Source of the DNA: Rikenella microfusus DSM 15922
GTDB taxonomy: Bacteria; Bacteroidota; Bacteroidia; Bacteroidales; Rikenellaceae
Reading direction: 5' to 3'
Length of the DNA: 64,000 nucleotides
NCBI RefSeq assembly: GCF_000427365.1
Contig: NZ_ATXW01000001.1
Span: forward strand, 1-64,000
Below the pieces are notes generated by a model. The model had not been told where the DNA came from. It did not search any database and was given only the letters and a program-made list of their open reading frames with translations. The position numbers and the translations under genes are program-made. Of this stretch, positions 8,179 through 17,134 are shown one piece after another (within the stretch, counting starts at the first letter, position 1; each line of letters starts with the position of its first letter).

Positions 8179-10986
8179 ATGAAAATCAAATTGTGGACGG
8201 CCTGTATGGTCGGTATGTTTTGTTTGTCTGCGGAGGCTCAACAGGTACTCCGCCTGTCCGAGACCGATCCGGGCAAGGCCCGGCAGACTTACGGTACGGC
8301 TACCGCAGGGCGGGCGGTTACCGGTCGGCCCGCCGCCGTAGCAGGCACGCGGTATGCCGAGGTAATCGGCGTGCATGCGCCTTCCGCGATCAAATGGGAT
8401 CTGCACCGCGGTGCCGTCCGTTTCCGGGCGCGGATCGGGGTGGCCGACAACGATATCGACTATTCGGCTCCGGGGCTGACCTCCATTGCGTTGGTGGACG
8501 GAACCAAACTCTACTATACAGCTGGACAGGACAAGAAGCAATTCGTCGGACTGGAAGGCCGGGACGGAAGAGTGGCTCCCGGTTCGGTCGTTTTCGTACT
8601 GAAAGGGGACGGCAAGGAGTTGTATCGCAGCGGAACGGTACGTTCCGGCGAGGCGCCCCGGAACGTGGAGGCGGATTTGAAAGGGGTGTCGTTGCTGGAA
8701 CTGGTTGTCGAACCGACGGACGACGGCCCCAGCGGCGACCATGCTTTGTGGATCGAACCGCGCATCGAGTATGACGGCGCCGAACCGGTAGCCGTCGATG
8801 CCGGTTATGCCGGCGACGGCCCCGTCCAGTCCGCCCCGGTACGGGAAAATCTGATACGTAAGATCGGCGAGCTTCCGATCATGGAATACCCGTATGCCCC
8901 CACGCCGTACGACTGGCTGATCGATCCGTCGGCCTCGCACGCCGCTCTGTATGCCACGCCGGACGGGAAAGGGTTGATTTTTGCCAACGGCATGATCGCT
9001 CGTGAATTCCGTCTCATACCGAATCTGGCGACCGTTAATATCGTCAATCGGATGACGGGAGAAAGCCTTCTCCGGGCCGTGAGCAGCGAAGGAACGGTAA
9101 CGATCGACGGAAAAGAGCACCAGCTCGGGGGATTGGAGGGACAGCCCGAACGAGGCTACCTGAATCCGGAGTGGCTGGAGACGATGACCACTCTGCCCGG
9201 GTCGTTTCTGGTGGAGGATTTCTCGCTCGACCCGGTCGCCGAAATCCTGCCGTGGAACCGGAACCGCTGGGCGTTGAATACGGAGAATCCGACGGGACAG
9301 ACCCTGACGTTCACGTTGCGCGGCGAAGGCGAACTGAACGATGTCACTGTCCGGATCAGCTATACGATCTACGACCGTATTCCCGTGATCCGTAAAAATT
9401 TCGCCCTGCAAAACGACTCTCCGCTGCCGGTGAATGTGGACCGTTTCCGGCTGGAGTACCTGGCGTTCGCCGAACCGGAATCTCCGGGCGGAGGCGATCC
9501 TTCGAAATTCCGCCTGCCGAACATCCATATCGAAAGCGACTATGCGTGCGGCGGCGAGTTTTTCGAGCCGCAGACCGACATCACCGAGCGTTGGGTCGAA
9601 GATCCCCGCTATACGTCGCAACGCAATTATATGCTCCAGACTCCCTGTATCCTGGAAGTCGCTCCGCCGATCGGCCCCGACCAGACCGTGCTTCCCGGCG
9701 ATAGGTTCCGTTCGTTCAGCGTGCTGGAGATGCCTTTCGACAGCGACGACAGGGAACGCAAGGGACTGTTCAAACGGAGGATGTACCGCACCCTGGCGCC
9801 GTGGGCGACCCAGAACCCGATTTTCATGCACCTGACCTCGTCCGACCCGGAGGTGATCCGCCGCGCGGTCGATCAGTGCGATTCGACGGGATACGAAATG
9901 ATTATCATCAGTTTCGGTTCCGGCCTGAACGCCGAGGACACGTCGGCGCAAAACATCGCCAAATGGAAATCGATGGTCGATTACGCTTCCGGCAAGGGGA
10001 TAGAAATGGGATGTTATTCCCTGCTTTCGAGCCGCTGGATCAGCGACAGCGTGGATGTAATCAACCCGGTGACCGGCAAACGCGGCGGAGCGCGGTTCGG
10101 CAGCGCACCCTGTTTGGCCAGCGACTGGGGATACGGATATTTCGACAAAATACGCACGTTCTTCGAACGTACCGGAATGCGTTGTTTCGAGCACGACGGT
10201 TCCTATCCGGGCGATGTCTGCGCCTCCACGACCCATGCGCACCACAAGGGGCTGAACGATTCGCAGTGGAATCAGTTCCGTAAGATCACCGACCTTTATC
10301 ACTGGATGTGCAGTCGGGGCATATACATCAATGTGCCCGACTTCTATTTCCTGAACGGATCGACCAAAACGGGCATCGGCTACCGGGAGGTGAACTGGTC
10401 GCTGCCGCGCGAAAGACAGATACTCCATGCCCGGCAGCTCAATTACGACTGCACGTGGGATCGCATGGCCTCGTCCTGTTGGAGTTTCGTACCGCTGGTC
10501 GAATACCAGGGAGGTGGCGAGGCGGCCACGCTGGAACCGCTGGGCGAACATCTGTACGAATACAAGACCCACATGATCCAGAATTACGGCGCGGGAGTGC
10601 AGGCCTGTTACCGGGGGCCGAGGCTGTACGATACGCCGCAGACCAAGGCGGCCGTTATCGAGGTCATCGACTGGTATAAGAAATACCGCCGGATTCTCAA
10701 CAGCGATATTATCCACCTGCGCCGTCCGGATGCCCGCGACTGGGACGGGTTGATGCATGTCGATCCGACCGGCAGGGAAAAGGGGCTGGCCATGTTCTTC
10801 AATCCCACGGACGAAACGATCACACGGGAAATCCGGTTGCCGCTTTATTATACGGGGCTGACCGACAAGGCTCGTATCCGTGAGGCGGAGGACAGGCCGA
10901 AAACGTATCGGTTGGATCGGGATTACTCCGTGCCACTGACCGTCACCATTCCGGCACGGGGATATACCTGGTATGTGATCGAATAA
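8179..10986 (+). CDS. NPCBM-domain TIM-barrel protein, putative glycosidase
   Basis: The start at 8179 is preferred over an in-frame ATG at 8134 because it gives a clean signal peptide (MKIKLW... ending near AEAQ); the protein is then about 935 residues. The first 200 residues fit an NPCBM/NEW2 carbohydrate-binding module (IGVHAPSAIKWDLHRGAVRFRA style). A beta-rich domain follows, then a barrel-like region (MIIISFGSGLN, GCYSLLSSRW, RCFEHDGSYPG) and a C-terminal beta sandwich, resembling clan GH-D (GH27/GH36) enzymes. The acidic cluster FEHDG is a candidate catalytic site, but the family could not be fixed. It is probably an exported alpha-galactosidase-like enzyme acting with the GH2 protein upstream. 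Confidence 0.75.
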   Translation: MKIKLWTACMVGMFCLSAEAQQVLRLSETDPGKARQTYGTATAGRAVTGRPAAVAGTRYAEVIGVHAPSAIKWDLHRGAVRFRARIGVADNDIDYSAPGLTSIALVDGTKLYYTAGQDKKQFVGLEGRDGRVAPGSVVFVLKGDGKELYRSGTVRSGEAPRNVEADLKGVSLLELVVEPTDDGPSGDHALWIEPRIEYDGAEPVAVDAGYAGDGPVQSAPVRENLIRKIGELPIMEYPYAPTPYDWLIDPSASHAALYATPDGKGLIFANGMIAREFRLIPNLATVNIVNRMTGESLLRAVSSEGTVTIDGKEHQLGGLEGQPERGYLNPEWLETMTTLPGSFLVEDFSLDPVAEILPWNRNRWALNTENPTGQTLTFTLRGEGELNDVTVRISYTIYDRIPVIRKNFALQNDSPLPVNVDRFRLEYLAFAEPESPGGGDPSKFRLPNIHIESDYACGGEFFEPQTDITERWVEDPRYTSQRNYMLQTPCILEVAPPIGPDQTVLPGDRFRSFSVLEMPFDSDDRERKGLFKRRMYRTLAPWATQNPIFMHLTSSDPEVIRRAVDQCDSTGYEMIIISFGSGLNAEDTSAQNIAKWKSMVDYASGKGIEMGCYSLLSSRWISDSVDVINPVTGKRGGARFGSAPCLASDWGYGYFDKIRTFFERTGMRCFEHDGSYPGDVCASTTHAHHKGLNDSQWNQFRKITDLYHWMCSRGIYINVPDFYFLNGSTKTGIGYREVNWSLPRERQILHARQLNYDCTWDRMASSCWSFVPLVEYQGGGEAATLEPLGEHLYEYKTHMIQNYGAGVQACYRGPRLYDTPQTKAAVIEVIDWYKKYRRILNSDIIHLRRPDARDWDGLMHVDPTGREKGLAMFFNPTDETITREIRLPLYYTGLTDKARIREAEDRPKTYRLDRDYSVPLTVTIPARGYTWYVIE

Positions 10987-11003
10987 AGACAACCATATAC
11001 GGC

Positions 11004-11133
11004 TTTTACACAAGCCTCCCGATAACCCTGTTTCGGTTCCGCGCCGTACGGCATGAGGCGGCGCAAACCCCGGACAAAAGACTTGGAGGTCCGGCATGGG
11101 CCACAGAAATAACGCGTGTAGTATATAAATACC
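11004..11133 (+). repeat. interspersed intergenic repeat, copy A
   Basis: The first 92 bases match 43416-43507 at roughly 84% identity by eye. A shared tail GTAGTATATAA-TACC follows (11118-11133 and 43535-43550). Both copies lie just after a plus-strand gene and before a convergent minus-strand gene. It contains no transposase and no clear terminal inverted repeats. Confidence 0.8.
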
Positions 11134-11135
11134 GC

Positions 11136-11170
11136 AGGGCCGTTTCCCGTCCGGAGGAAACGGCCCTGTT
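11136..11170 (+). terminator. terminator-like hairpin
   Basis: A perfect 12-bp stem AGGGCCGTTTCC / GGAAACGGCCCT with an 8-base loop. The T tract is poor (GTTC), so termination is probable but not certain. It directly follows repeat copy A. Confidence 0.5.
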
Positions 11171-11321
11171 CATGTCCGGCCGCATAACGGTTTGTCCCGA
11201 ATCGCCGGATTCTCCGTTTATTCCGCATTAGCGGGCGAGCGCGCAACGGAGCCTGGTAATGGAAGGTCGCGAACCGAAGCTATGCTACTATACGGATATG
11301 GGAAATTTATCTGAACCATAG

Positions 11322-11559
11322 GGTTAGAACTAAGTCTCCGCGCGAGCGGCACCAGCCCTTCGCCGGGGGGGGCTCCGGGCTGGCCGCTACGCGACAGACG
11401 ATTAACCGTACGTTTTTCATTCGGGTCGGGCGCCCGGGAGACCGCCCCAAGTGTGCGAGGGTTGCGGGCCTCCCGATGGGGAGGCGTCCGGCCCGCCCGC
11501 TGACGCGGGAACTTAGTTTTAACCGTACGATTTTTATTGCTGCGATTCAAAAGAATCGC
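11322..11559. repeat. tandem hairpin structured element of unknown function
   Basis: Two inverted arms, GGTTAGAACTAAGTCTCCGCG (11322-11342) and its near complement at 11504-11524 (18 of 21 positions), enclose two strong GC hairpins (11341-11393 and 11464-11496). TTAACCGTACG followed by a T-rich run occurs twice, at 11402-11421 and 11519-11537, so the element reads as two related units. A 7-bp hairpin GCGATTC/GAATCGC (11542-11559) closes it. It may be a structured RNA or a REP/MITE-like DNA element. It encodes no plausible protein. Confidence 0.55.
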
Positions 11560-11670
11560 CGGCCTGCGCGCTCAAGCGAAAGCAGGGCGCGAGATCGAAA
11601 AAGCACAACTCTTCACTCTGCCATCGTTATTTGCCGGAAAACACTTTCCGACACACCGTCGGGGCCGTAA

Positions 11671-11702
11671 GGCCATGGCCGGAAATATTTCCGGTCATGG
11701 CC
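11671..11702. repeat. 32-bp near-perfect palindrome
   Basis: GGCCATGGCCGGAAAT and its mirror complement ATTTCCGGTCATGGCC (one mismatch per arm) form a long self-complementary site upstream of no gene start, about 80 bp beyond the copZ stop codon. It could act as a bidirectional terminator stem, though T tracts are lacking on both sides. Confidence 0.5.
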
Positions 11703-11780
11703 CGGATTCGGGCTTAAAAACAAACATACGTCCCGTATGCAGAGCACCGGAGGAAACCGCCAGCCCCCAACCGATCCAAA

Positions 11781-11993
11781 TCAGCGAACCTCTTCGGCCT
11801 TGAATCCCGCCTCGGTAACGATCCGGACGATCGCTTCCGGAGCCAGTTCGCTGTCCACCGTCAGCCATTTTTCCGGAGCCGCCAGGTCCAGCGACCATCC
11901 GCCCGCCGGGACGCCATTCTGTTCCAGAGCCGCTCCGATCTTCGCCGAGCAACCGCCGCATTTCGCGTTCGTTCTGAATTTCTTGGTAGCCAT
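11781..11993 (-). CDS. copZ: heavy-metal-associated (HMA) domain copper chaperone
   Basis: A 70-residue single HMA domain. The metal-binding motif is KCGGCS (C-x-x-C, residues 12-15), placed after the first strand as in CopZ/Atx1 proteins. The rest fits the beta-alpha-beta-beta-alpha-beta pattern, ending in VRIVTEAGFKAEE. The first ligand motif is CGGC rather than the commoner MxCxxC. It lies 20 bp downstream of copA on the same strand, so it very likely delivers Cu(I) to that pump or to storage. Confidence 0.85.
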   Translation of the reverse strand: MATKKFRTNAKCGGCSAKIGAALEQNGVPAGGWSLDLAAPEKWLTVDSELAPEAIVRIVTEAGFKAEEVR

Positions 11994-12013
11994 AATTCAA
12001 GCATATTTAAAAG

Positions 12014-14227
12014 TTACGATTTACTCCATTTGAGCCTCAGGCTGTTCGTGACCACCGACACCGAGCTGAAAGCCATCGCCGCGCTCGCCAGCATCGGGTT
12101 CAGCAGAATCCCGTACGCCGGATACAACGCACCGGCCGCCAGCGGAATGCCGATCAGGTTGTAGATGAATGCCCAGAACAGATTCTGTCGGATCAGGCGT
12201 ACCGTCCGGCGGGACAACGCGACCGCCCTGGGCAACAGCATCAGGTCCGAAGTCATCAGCGTCACCATCGCCACATCCATGGCAATATCCGTGCCTCCGC
12301 CCATCGCCACGCTCACATCCGCCCGTGCCAGCGCCTGCGAATCGTTGATCCCGTCGCCGACCATCGCCACCCGGCGGCCCTGCGCCTGCAACGCCTTCAC
12401 ATACGCCTCCTTATCGTCCGGCATCACCTCCGCCTCGAAACGCCCGATCCCCAATTCCGCCGCCACGGCCGCAGCCGTCTTATGGCCGTCGCCCGTCAGC
12501 ATGCACACCTCGATGCCCATACGAGCCAGCTCCCGGACCGCACCGGCCGAAGTCGCTTTCACCGGATCCGCGATCGCCGCCAATGCCAGCAGTTCCGTCC
12601 CCCGCCCGTACCAGATCACGCTCTTGCCCGCCTCCTGCCATTTTCCGGCCTGTTCCGCCAGAGGCTCCGGAATCCCCGCCAGGCGTTCGCCCGCCAACCC
12701 CCGGCTTCCGACCCAATAATCCGTACCATCCACGCGCACTTGTATCCCCCGGCCGGTCAGGCTCACGAATTCCCCGACCTCCGCCGCATCCACACCCGCT
12801 TCCTGCAACGATGCGACGACAGCGCCCGCCAGCGGATGTTCCGATTTCATCTCCGCCGCCAGCAACACCGATTTCAAAGCGGCCGTCTCCTCCGCCAGGG
12901 CCGTCCAACGCCAGTCCGTCACGGTCGGTTTCCCCTCGGTCAGCGTCCCCGTCTTATCCAGCACCACCGTGTCGATCCGGCATAGGTTCTCCAGCGCGAA
13001 CGCATCCTTGATTAAAATATGAGATTCCGCCGCCTTGCCGATTCCGACCATCAGGGCGGTCGGCGTAGCCAGCCCCAGAGCGCACGGGCAGGCGATCACC
13101 AGCACCGATACCGCCGAAAGCAGGGCATAGGTCAGGTTCGACGCCCCGCCCGCAATCATCCAAACCGCAAAGGTCAATACCGAAAAACCGATCACCGTCG
13201 GTACGAAAACGGCGCTCACACGGTCCACGATACGCTGTACCGGAGCCTTGCTTCCCTGCGCCTCCTGTACCATCCGCACGATACGCGCCAACACGGTTCC
13301 CGCACCGACCTGCGTAGCTTCCAGCACGAAAGAACCGCGCTGGTTGATCGTCCCCGCCAGCACCTTGTCTCCCGCCCGCTTGCCTACGGGCAGCGGTTCG
13401 CCGCTGATCATGCTCTCGTCCACATAGGAACTTCCCCCGATGACCGTACCGTCCACCGGGATGCGCTCGCCGGGACGCACGCCGACCCGGTCTCCCGGCC
13501 TGAGCTGCGCGATCGGCACCTCCCGTTCGGCACCGTCCGCCCCGACCAGCCGCGCCGTTTTCGGCTGCAACCCCATCAGTTTGCGTATCGCCGACGAAGT
13601 ACTTCCCTTGGCCCGTTCCTCCAGCACCTTGCCCAACAACACGAAAGCCACGATCATCGCCGCCGCTTCGTAATAGACGTGCGGTTCCAGTCCCCGGTCG
13701 TACCAGAACTGCGGAAACAGGGTATTGAACAGACTGAACAGAAACGCGATCGACGTGCTGAGCGCCACCAGCGTATCCATATTGGCCTTTCCATGCCGCG
13801 CCTGCCGCCAACCGGTCGTATAGAAACTCCGGCCGAAGACCAGCAGCACCGGAACGGTCAGCGCCAGCTGCGCCCACGCCGACCAAGGCTCGTGCATCCA
13901 GACCATACCCAGCAACATCAGCGGCACGCAGAACACCCATGCCCACAGCGTCCTGCGCCGCAAGGCGAGATAATGCCTCCGCTGCTCCTCTTCCTGCCGT
14001 TCGGCGGCATTCTCCTCGTCGATAATCAGATCGTACCCGACGGCCTGCACGGCCTCCCGCATCTGCGTAAGGGTAATTTCGGCAGGATCGTATTCGACGC
14101 TCAGGGTGCCCGCCGCGAAATTGACGGATGCCTCCCGGACGCCCTCCAAGGCCCGTACCGTACTCTCGACATTGGCCGCGCAAACGGCGCAACTCATTTC
14201 CAGCACGGGTATCGTTCGCTTCTTCAT
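12014..14227 (-). CDS. copA: copper-translocating P-type ATPase
   Basis: A 737-residue P1B-type ATPase. The start at [11 protein letters not shown] is chosen over a longer in-frame extension to 14824 because the extension overlaps the whole opposite-strand glycosylase gene and has no homology features. There is one N-terminal HMA domain with SCAVCAANV (CxxC). Eight membrane helices are expected, with the CPC ion motif in [13 protein letters not shown], phosphorylation site [17 protein letters not shown] and hinge GDGINDSQA. It exports Cu(I) from the cytoplasm. It forms an operon with copZ and diverges from the DNA glycosylase gene. Confidence 0.95.
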   Translation of the reverse strand: MKKRTIPVLEMSCAVCAANVESTVRALEGVREASVNFAAGTLSVEYDPAEITLTQMREAVQAVGYDLIIDEENAAERQEEEQRRHYLALRRRTLWAWVFCVPLMLLGMVWMHEPWSAWAQLALTVPVLLVFGRSFYTTGWRQARHGKANMDTLVALSTSIAFLFSLFNTLFPQFWYDRGLEPHVYYEAAAMIVAFVLLGKVLEERAKGSTSSAIRKLMGLQPKTARLVGADGAEREVPIAQLRPGDRVGVRPGERIPVDGTVIGGSSYVDESMISGEPLPVGKRAGDKVLAGTINQRGSFVLEATQVGAGTVLARIVRMVQEAQGSKAPVQRIVDRVSAVFVPTVIGFSVLTFAVWMIAGGASNLTYALLSAVSVLVIACPCALGLATPTALMVGIGKAAESHILIKDAFALENLCRIDTVVLDKTGTLTEGKPTVTDWRWTALAEETAALKSVLLAAEMKSEHPLAGAVVASLQEAGVDAAEVGEFVSLTGRGIQVRVDGTDYWVGSRGLAGERLAGIPEPLAEQAGKWQEAGKSVIWYGRGTELLALAAIADPVKATSAGAVRELARMGIEVCMLTGDGHKTAAAVAAELGIGRFEAEVMPDDKEAYVKALQAQGRRVAMVGDGINDSQALARADVSVAMGGGTDIAMDVAMVTLMTSDLMLLPRAVALSRRTVRLIRQNLFWAFIYNLIGIPLAAGALYPAYGILLNPMLASAAMAFSSVSVVTNSLRLKWSKS

Positions 14228-14275
14228 ATTTTTTATAACTTCGTAAAGTCTATTATATTGTCCGAAGACAAAATT

Positions 14276-14776
14276 ATGAAAATTCTGCGCAGTTTCGCCC
14301 CGGTCGTCACCCCGGAAAGCCGGGTATTGGTACTCGGTACCATGCCGGGCGTCATGTCGCTCGAAAAACAGCAATATTACGGTTTCCCGCACAACGCTTT
14401 CTGGCGGATCATGGCCTCGCTGACCGGATACGGCGACGTCCCGGAAGATTACGCCCGGCGGCTCGACATGCTCAGGCGGGGAGGCATCGCCCTTTGGGAC
14501 GTATGCCGCAGCTGCCGCCGGGAGGGGAGCCTCGACAGCCGTATCTGCGACGAAGAGCCGAACGACATCGCCGGATTGCTGGCAGACCATCCCGCCATCC
14601 GGGCGATAGCCTTCAACGGCGGCCCCGCGCACCGGCTGTTCAAAAAACATATCGGCCTGCAAGCAGTCGGAGAGGGCAGGGCAGTGCTCGTGCTGCCATC
14701 GACCAGTCCGGCCAACGCCTCGTGGTCGTACGAACGGAAACTCGCCGCCTGGGGCGAACTCAAACACTGGCTCTGA
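14276..14776 (+). CDS. uracil-DNA glycosylase superfamily protein (deoxyinosine glycosylase type)
   Basis: 166 residues from ATG at 14276 (an earlier in-frame start is unlikely because it would run through copA). Motif LVLGTMPG (motif 1, GTMPG) near residue 20, [21 protein letters not shown] and the C-terminal [12 protein letters not shown] match the single-domain uracil/hypoxanthine-DNA glycosylases of the MUG/DNA-deoxyinosine glycosylase type. The SPANA segment supplies the last active-site loop. The role would be base excision repair of deaminated bases. It is divergent from copA, with 48 bp between the starts. Confidence 0.82.
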   Translation: MKILRSFAPVVTPESRVLVLGTMPGVMSLEKQQYYGFPHNAFWRIMASLTGYGDVPEDYARRLDMLRRGGIALWDVCRSCRREGSLDSRICDEEPNDIAGLLADHPAIRAIAFNGGPAHRLFKKHIGLQAVGEGRAVLVLPSTSPANASWSYERKLAAWGELKHWL

Positions 14777-14783
14777 AAAATAC

Positions 14784-15287
14784 ATGCCCATGAAAATCCG
14801 CCCGATTCCCGTACCGTCCGACACGCTGATCGCCCGATACCTCCCGGCAGATTACGCCGACGCTTTCAGTTGCGACTGCCCGCTGCCCGAAACCATTACG
14901 CCGGACGATGTGCACCTTGCATTCTGGACGACGGCGCCGGACTGGGTCGAGACACTGACGAGACTGCGCGACCGGCTGGTACGTCCCCTCGGCCCGGCGG
15001 GCAGCGACCGGGAGGCACGTAAGTTATGGGTCCGGCAAAACGTCGTCGACCGATCCGCCACGGAAACCGTCATCGCCAAAGACGACAAGCGCCTGAGGTT
15101 CCTCTGTTCGGTACGGATCGACCGGACGGCGGGAAAAGAACCGCGAATCACGTTTTGCACGGTCGTGCACCTGCACAACCGGTCGGGAAAAATCTATTTC
15201 GCGCTGATCCGGCCGTTCCACGAACGGATCGTACCGGCAACCCTGAAAAACGCGCTCCGGCGGCTTCAGGAACCGAAACAGCCGTAA
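14784..15287 (+). CDS. DUF2867 family protein
   Basis: A 167-residue soluble protein matching DUF2867 in size and in features such as YADAF near the N-terminus, [19 protein letters not shown], and the C-terminal [20 protein letters not shown]. No catalytic motif is evident and no function is established for stand-alone members. It lies 7 bp after the DNA glycosylase, so the two are probably co-transcribed. Start could be 14784 (MPMK) or 14790 (MK). Confidence 0.75.
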   Translation: MPMKIRPIPVPSDTLIARYLPADYADAFSCDCPLPETITPDDVHLAFWTTAPDWVETLTRLRDRLVRPLGPAGSDREARKLWVRQNVVDRSATETVIAKDDKRLRFLCSVRIDRTAGKEPRITFCTVVHLHNRSGKIYFALIRPFHERIVPATLKNALRRLQEPKQP

Positions 15288-15362
15288 AGCACGGACCGGG
15301 CGGCAACCGTGCCCGTCCGCCCAAACACCGCGGAAATCAATTCGGAATCGGAAAACCGGCGA

Positions 15363-15875
15363 TCACAACATCCGTACAATCTCGTCCCAAGCAGAGACCC
15401 GGATACAATCCGGCAAGGCGAGACCCGCATTATGCGGTTGGGTAAAGACGATTTTTTCACCGGGAAACGAACGGAGATTTTTGGGATGATCGTCGATCAT
15501 GATATCGCCGCGCACGACATCCTTACGTCCGCAGAACACCATTTGCCTCCAGTCGATGAACGGGAAATGCTCGTTCAGCCAAAACGCTTTTTCGGAAAGG
15601 CTCTGCGGGAACTCGGTCGCCGACGACAGGATAACGACCTCGTATCTGCCGTTCAGGTATTCCAACCCCGCCACGCTTCCCGGCATCACCGGGGCGGTAC
15701 GGAAAAATCCCGGCATCCGGACGTGCTTTTCATAAAACGGGAAAGCTTCCGGTTCAGAAAGCCCGAACGTCACGGCCGGATCCCGGCGGACACCCGTTTC
15801 CCGGAACTCGAAATCCAGGAACTGACGGTACACGTCGGCCAACACGCCGTCCATATCCACCAAAACCCGCTTCAT
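15363..15875 (-). CDS. 5'(3')-deoxyribonucleotidase (HAD superfamily)
   Basis: 170 residues. The HAD nucleophile motif is VDMDGVLAD (Asp 7 and Asp 9); YEVVILSSAT provides the motif II Ser/Thr, and GDIMIDDHPKNL the motif IV acidic pair. Motif order and size match the bacterial NT5C-type deoxyribonucleotidases that dephosphorylate dNMPs to keep nucleotide pools balanced. It is transcribed with, or just after, the DMT permease gene 14 bp upstream on the same strand. A link to the neighbouring DNA-repair gene is only positional. Confidence 0.85.
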   Translation of the reverse strand: MKRVLVDMDGVLADVYRQFLDFEFRETGVRRDPAVTFGLSEPEAFPFYEKHVRMPGFFRTAPVMPGSVAGLEYLNGRYEVVILSSATEFPQSLSEKAFWLNEHFPFIDWRQMVFCGRKDVVRGDIMIDDHPKNLRSFPGEKIVFTQPHNAGLALPDCIRVSAWDEIVRML

Positions 15876-15889
15876 ACCTCCCTAAAATA

Positions 15890-16831
15890 TCATACCGTCT
15901 TCTTACGTTTGATCCGCGGCAATTTCGGAAACAGTTTCCGGAACCGGACAAGATAACTTCCGATCCGCCCTCCGGCGATAATCAGGGTCACGGCCAGAAC
16001 GATCAGCAGAATACCGCCCACGATCCGCGCGGTGAGAGGCTCACCGAATATCGTCACCCCGAAAAACACGGCCGTGAGCGGTTCGAGCGCCCCCAGAATG
16101 GCCGTGGGCGTCGAACCGATAAACTGCACGGCCTTGGTCGTGGAGACGAACGACACGGCGGTGGGCAGCACAGCCAAAGCGACCAGATTCCCCCAATGAT
16201 ACCAATGTCCGGGCAACAGCAACGAGCCGTCGATGCCGATACGCACGAGGAAAACGAACAACCCGAACAACAGGGCGTAGAAAGTCAGTTTGACCGTCGG
16301 AATATCCCGCAGCGACGGCCGGTTCACCCAGACCATGTAAATGGCGTAAGACAAAGCCGAAGCCATGACCAGAGCGACCCCGACGGGATCCAGCGTCTCG
16401 CCGCCGTCGCCCTGGTACAGCATGGCGATTCCCAGCAGGGCGAGCGCGATGCAGGCCGCTGTCAGGATCGTCACCTTTTCGCGGAAACAGATCGCCATGA
16501 TCAGAGCCACCAGAATCGGATAGACGAACAACATCGTCGAAGCGATCCCCGCCGCCATATAGTTATAACTCAGGAACAACGTCAGCGACGAACAGGCCAT
16601 CAGCACCCCGATGGCGGCCAGCGGGAACACCTCCCGTTTCCGTACCCGGAAGTCCCGCCCCCGCCATTTGATCATGCCGCCCAGAATCGCCAGGGCCAGC
16701 AGGTACCTGAAAAACAGCACCGAATCGGCGTTCATGCCGTCCGCATAGAGCGGCAGGGCGAAAAGCGGATTCATGCCGTATGTCGCGGCGGCCACCGCGC
16801 CGTATAGATAACCTTTCGTTTTATTGTTCAT
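15890..16831 (-). CDS. DMT/EamA family transporter
   Basis: About 313 residues from MNNKTKGYLYG (start 16831; the longer reading to 16903 runs past the promoter box). Ten hydrophobic helices in two EamA repeats are seen, e.g. AVAAATYGMNPLFALPLYADG at the start of repeat 1 and LSYAIYMVWVNRPSL at the start of repeat 2, ending with a basic tail. It is probably a drug/metabolite exporter in the inner membrane with unknown substrate. A TATCTTTG -7 box lies 20 bp upstream of the start. Confidence 0.85.
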   Translation of the reverse strand: MNNKTKGYLYGAVAAATYGMNPLFALPLYADGMNADSVLFFRYLLALAILGGMIKWRGRDFRVRKREVFPLAAIGVLMACSSLTLFLSYNYMAAGIASTMLFVYPILVALIMAICFREKVTILTAACIALALLGIAMLYQGDGGETLDPVGVALVMASALSYAIYMVWVNRPSLRDIPTVKLTFYALLFGLFVFLVRIGIDGSLLLPGHWYHWGNLVALAVLPTAVSFVSTTKAVQFIGSTPTAILGALEPLTAVFFGVTIFGEPLTARIVGGILLIVLAVTLIIAGGRIGSYLVRFRKLFPKLPRIKRKKTV

Positions 16832-16851
16832 CGGTTCCCTTTTCCCGTGCG

Positions 16852-16859
16852 CAAAGATA
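16852..16859 (-). promoter_or_regulatory. -7 box of the DMT transporter promoter
   Basis: Read on the minus strand the site is TATCTTTG, a perfect TAnnTTTG, 20 bp before the chosen start codon. No good -33 TTTG was found at the usual spacing. Confidence 0.45.
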
Positions 16860-17096
16860 AGCCTTGTCCAGCTAAAATCAGGCTCTCCGCACGGATTCCG
16901 CATGTTTTTTCAAAATTTCTTTACCATCCGCGGAGACCTCCCCGGAAAACGGCTTCCGTCCGCCGGCATCCGAAGCGGACAAATCCGACAAAACTGGGAT
17001 ATATATCATCAAATCACTGTTTTTCAATAATTTATATTTTTACTATTTTCAATATCAAGGCCGAGTTAATAAGTATAGATTATACACTACAAGTAT

Positions 17097-17104
17097 TATA
17101 TTTG
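17097..17104 (+). promoter_or_regulatory. -7 box upstream of the IdeS-like gene
   Basis: TATATTTG, 30 bp before the start codon at 17135, in an AT-rich leader (17000-17130) that contrasts with the GC-rich surroundings. No clear -33 box. Confidence 0.5.
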
Positions 17105-17134
17105 CCGTTTAAAATGTAAATTCCGAATACGGAT

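Larger units (their letters stand above)
10987..11780. other. long non-coding stretch between convergent genes
   Basis: Nearly 800 bp without a convincing gene. Small ORFs here have no recognisable domain and biased composition. It contains an interspersed repeat copy (11004-11133), a terminator-like hairpin (11136-11167), a tandem-hairpin structured element (11322-11559) and a 32-bp palindrome (11671-11702), each listed separately. The remaining sequence shows nothing I can name. Confidence 0.7.

Noticed and set aside
10987-11780. tmRNA, RNase P RNA or cobalamin riboswitch in the large gap
   Set aside because: No tRNA-like ends, no P4 core motifs, and only a short GGGAGACCGCCC-like resemblance to a B12 box without the remaining conserved blocks in order.
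14228-14824. Long N-terminal extension of the copA frame to 14824
   Set aside because: It covers the whole opposite-strand DNA glycosylase gene and has no domain features; [11 protein letters not shown] at 14227 directly precedes the HMA domain.
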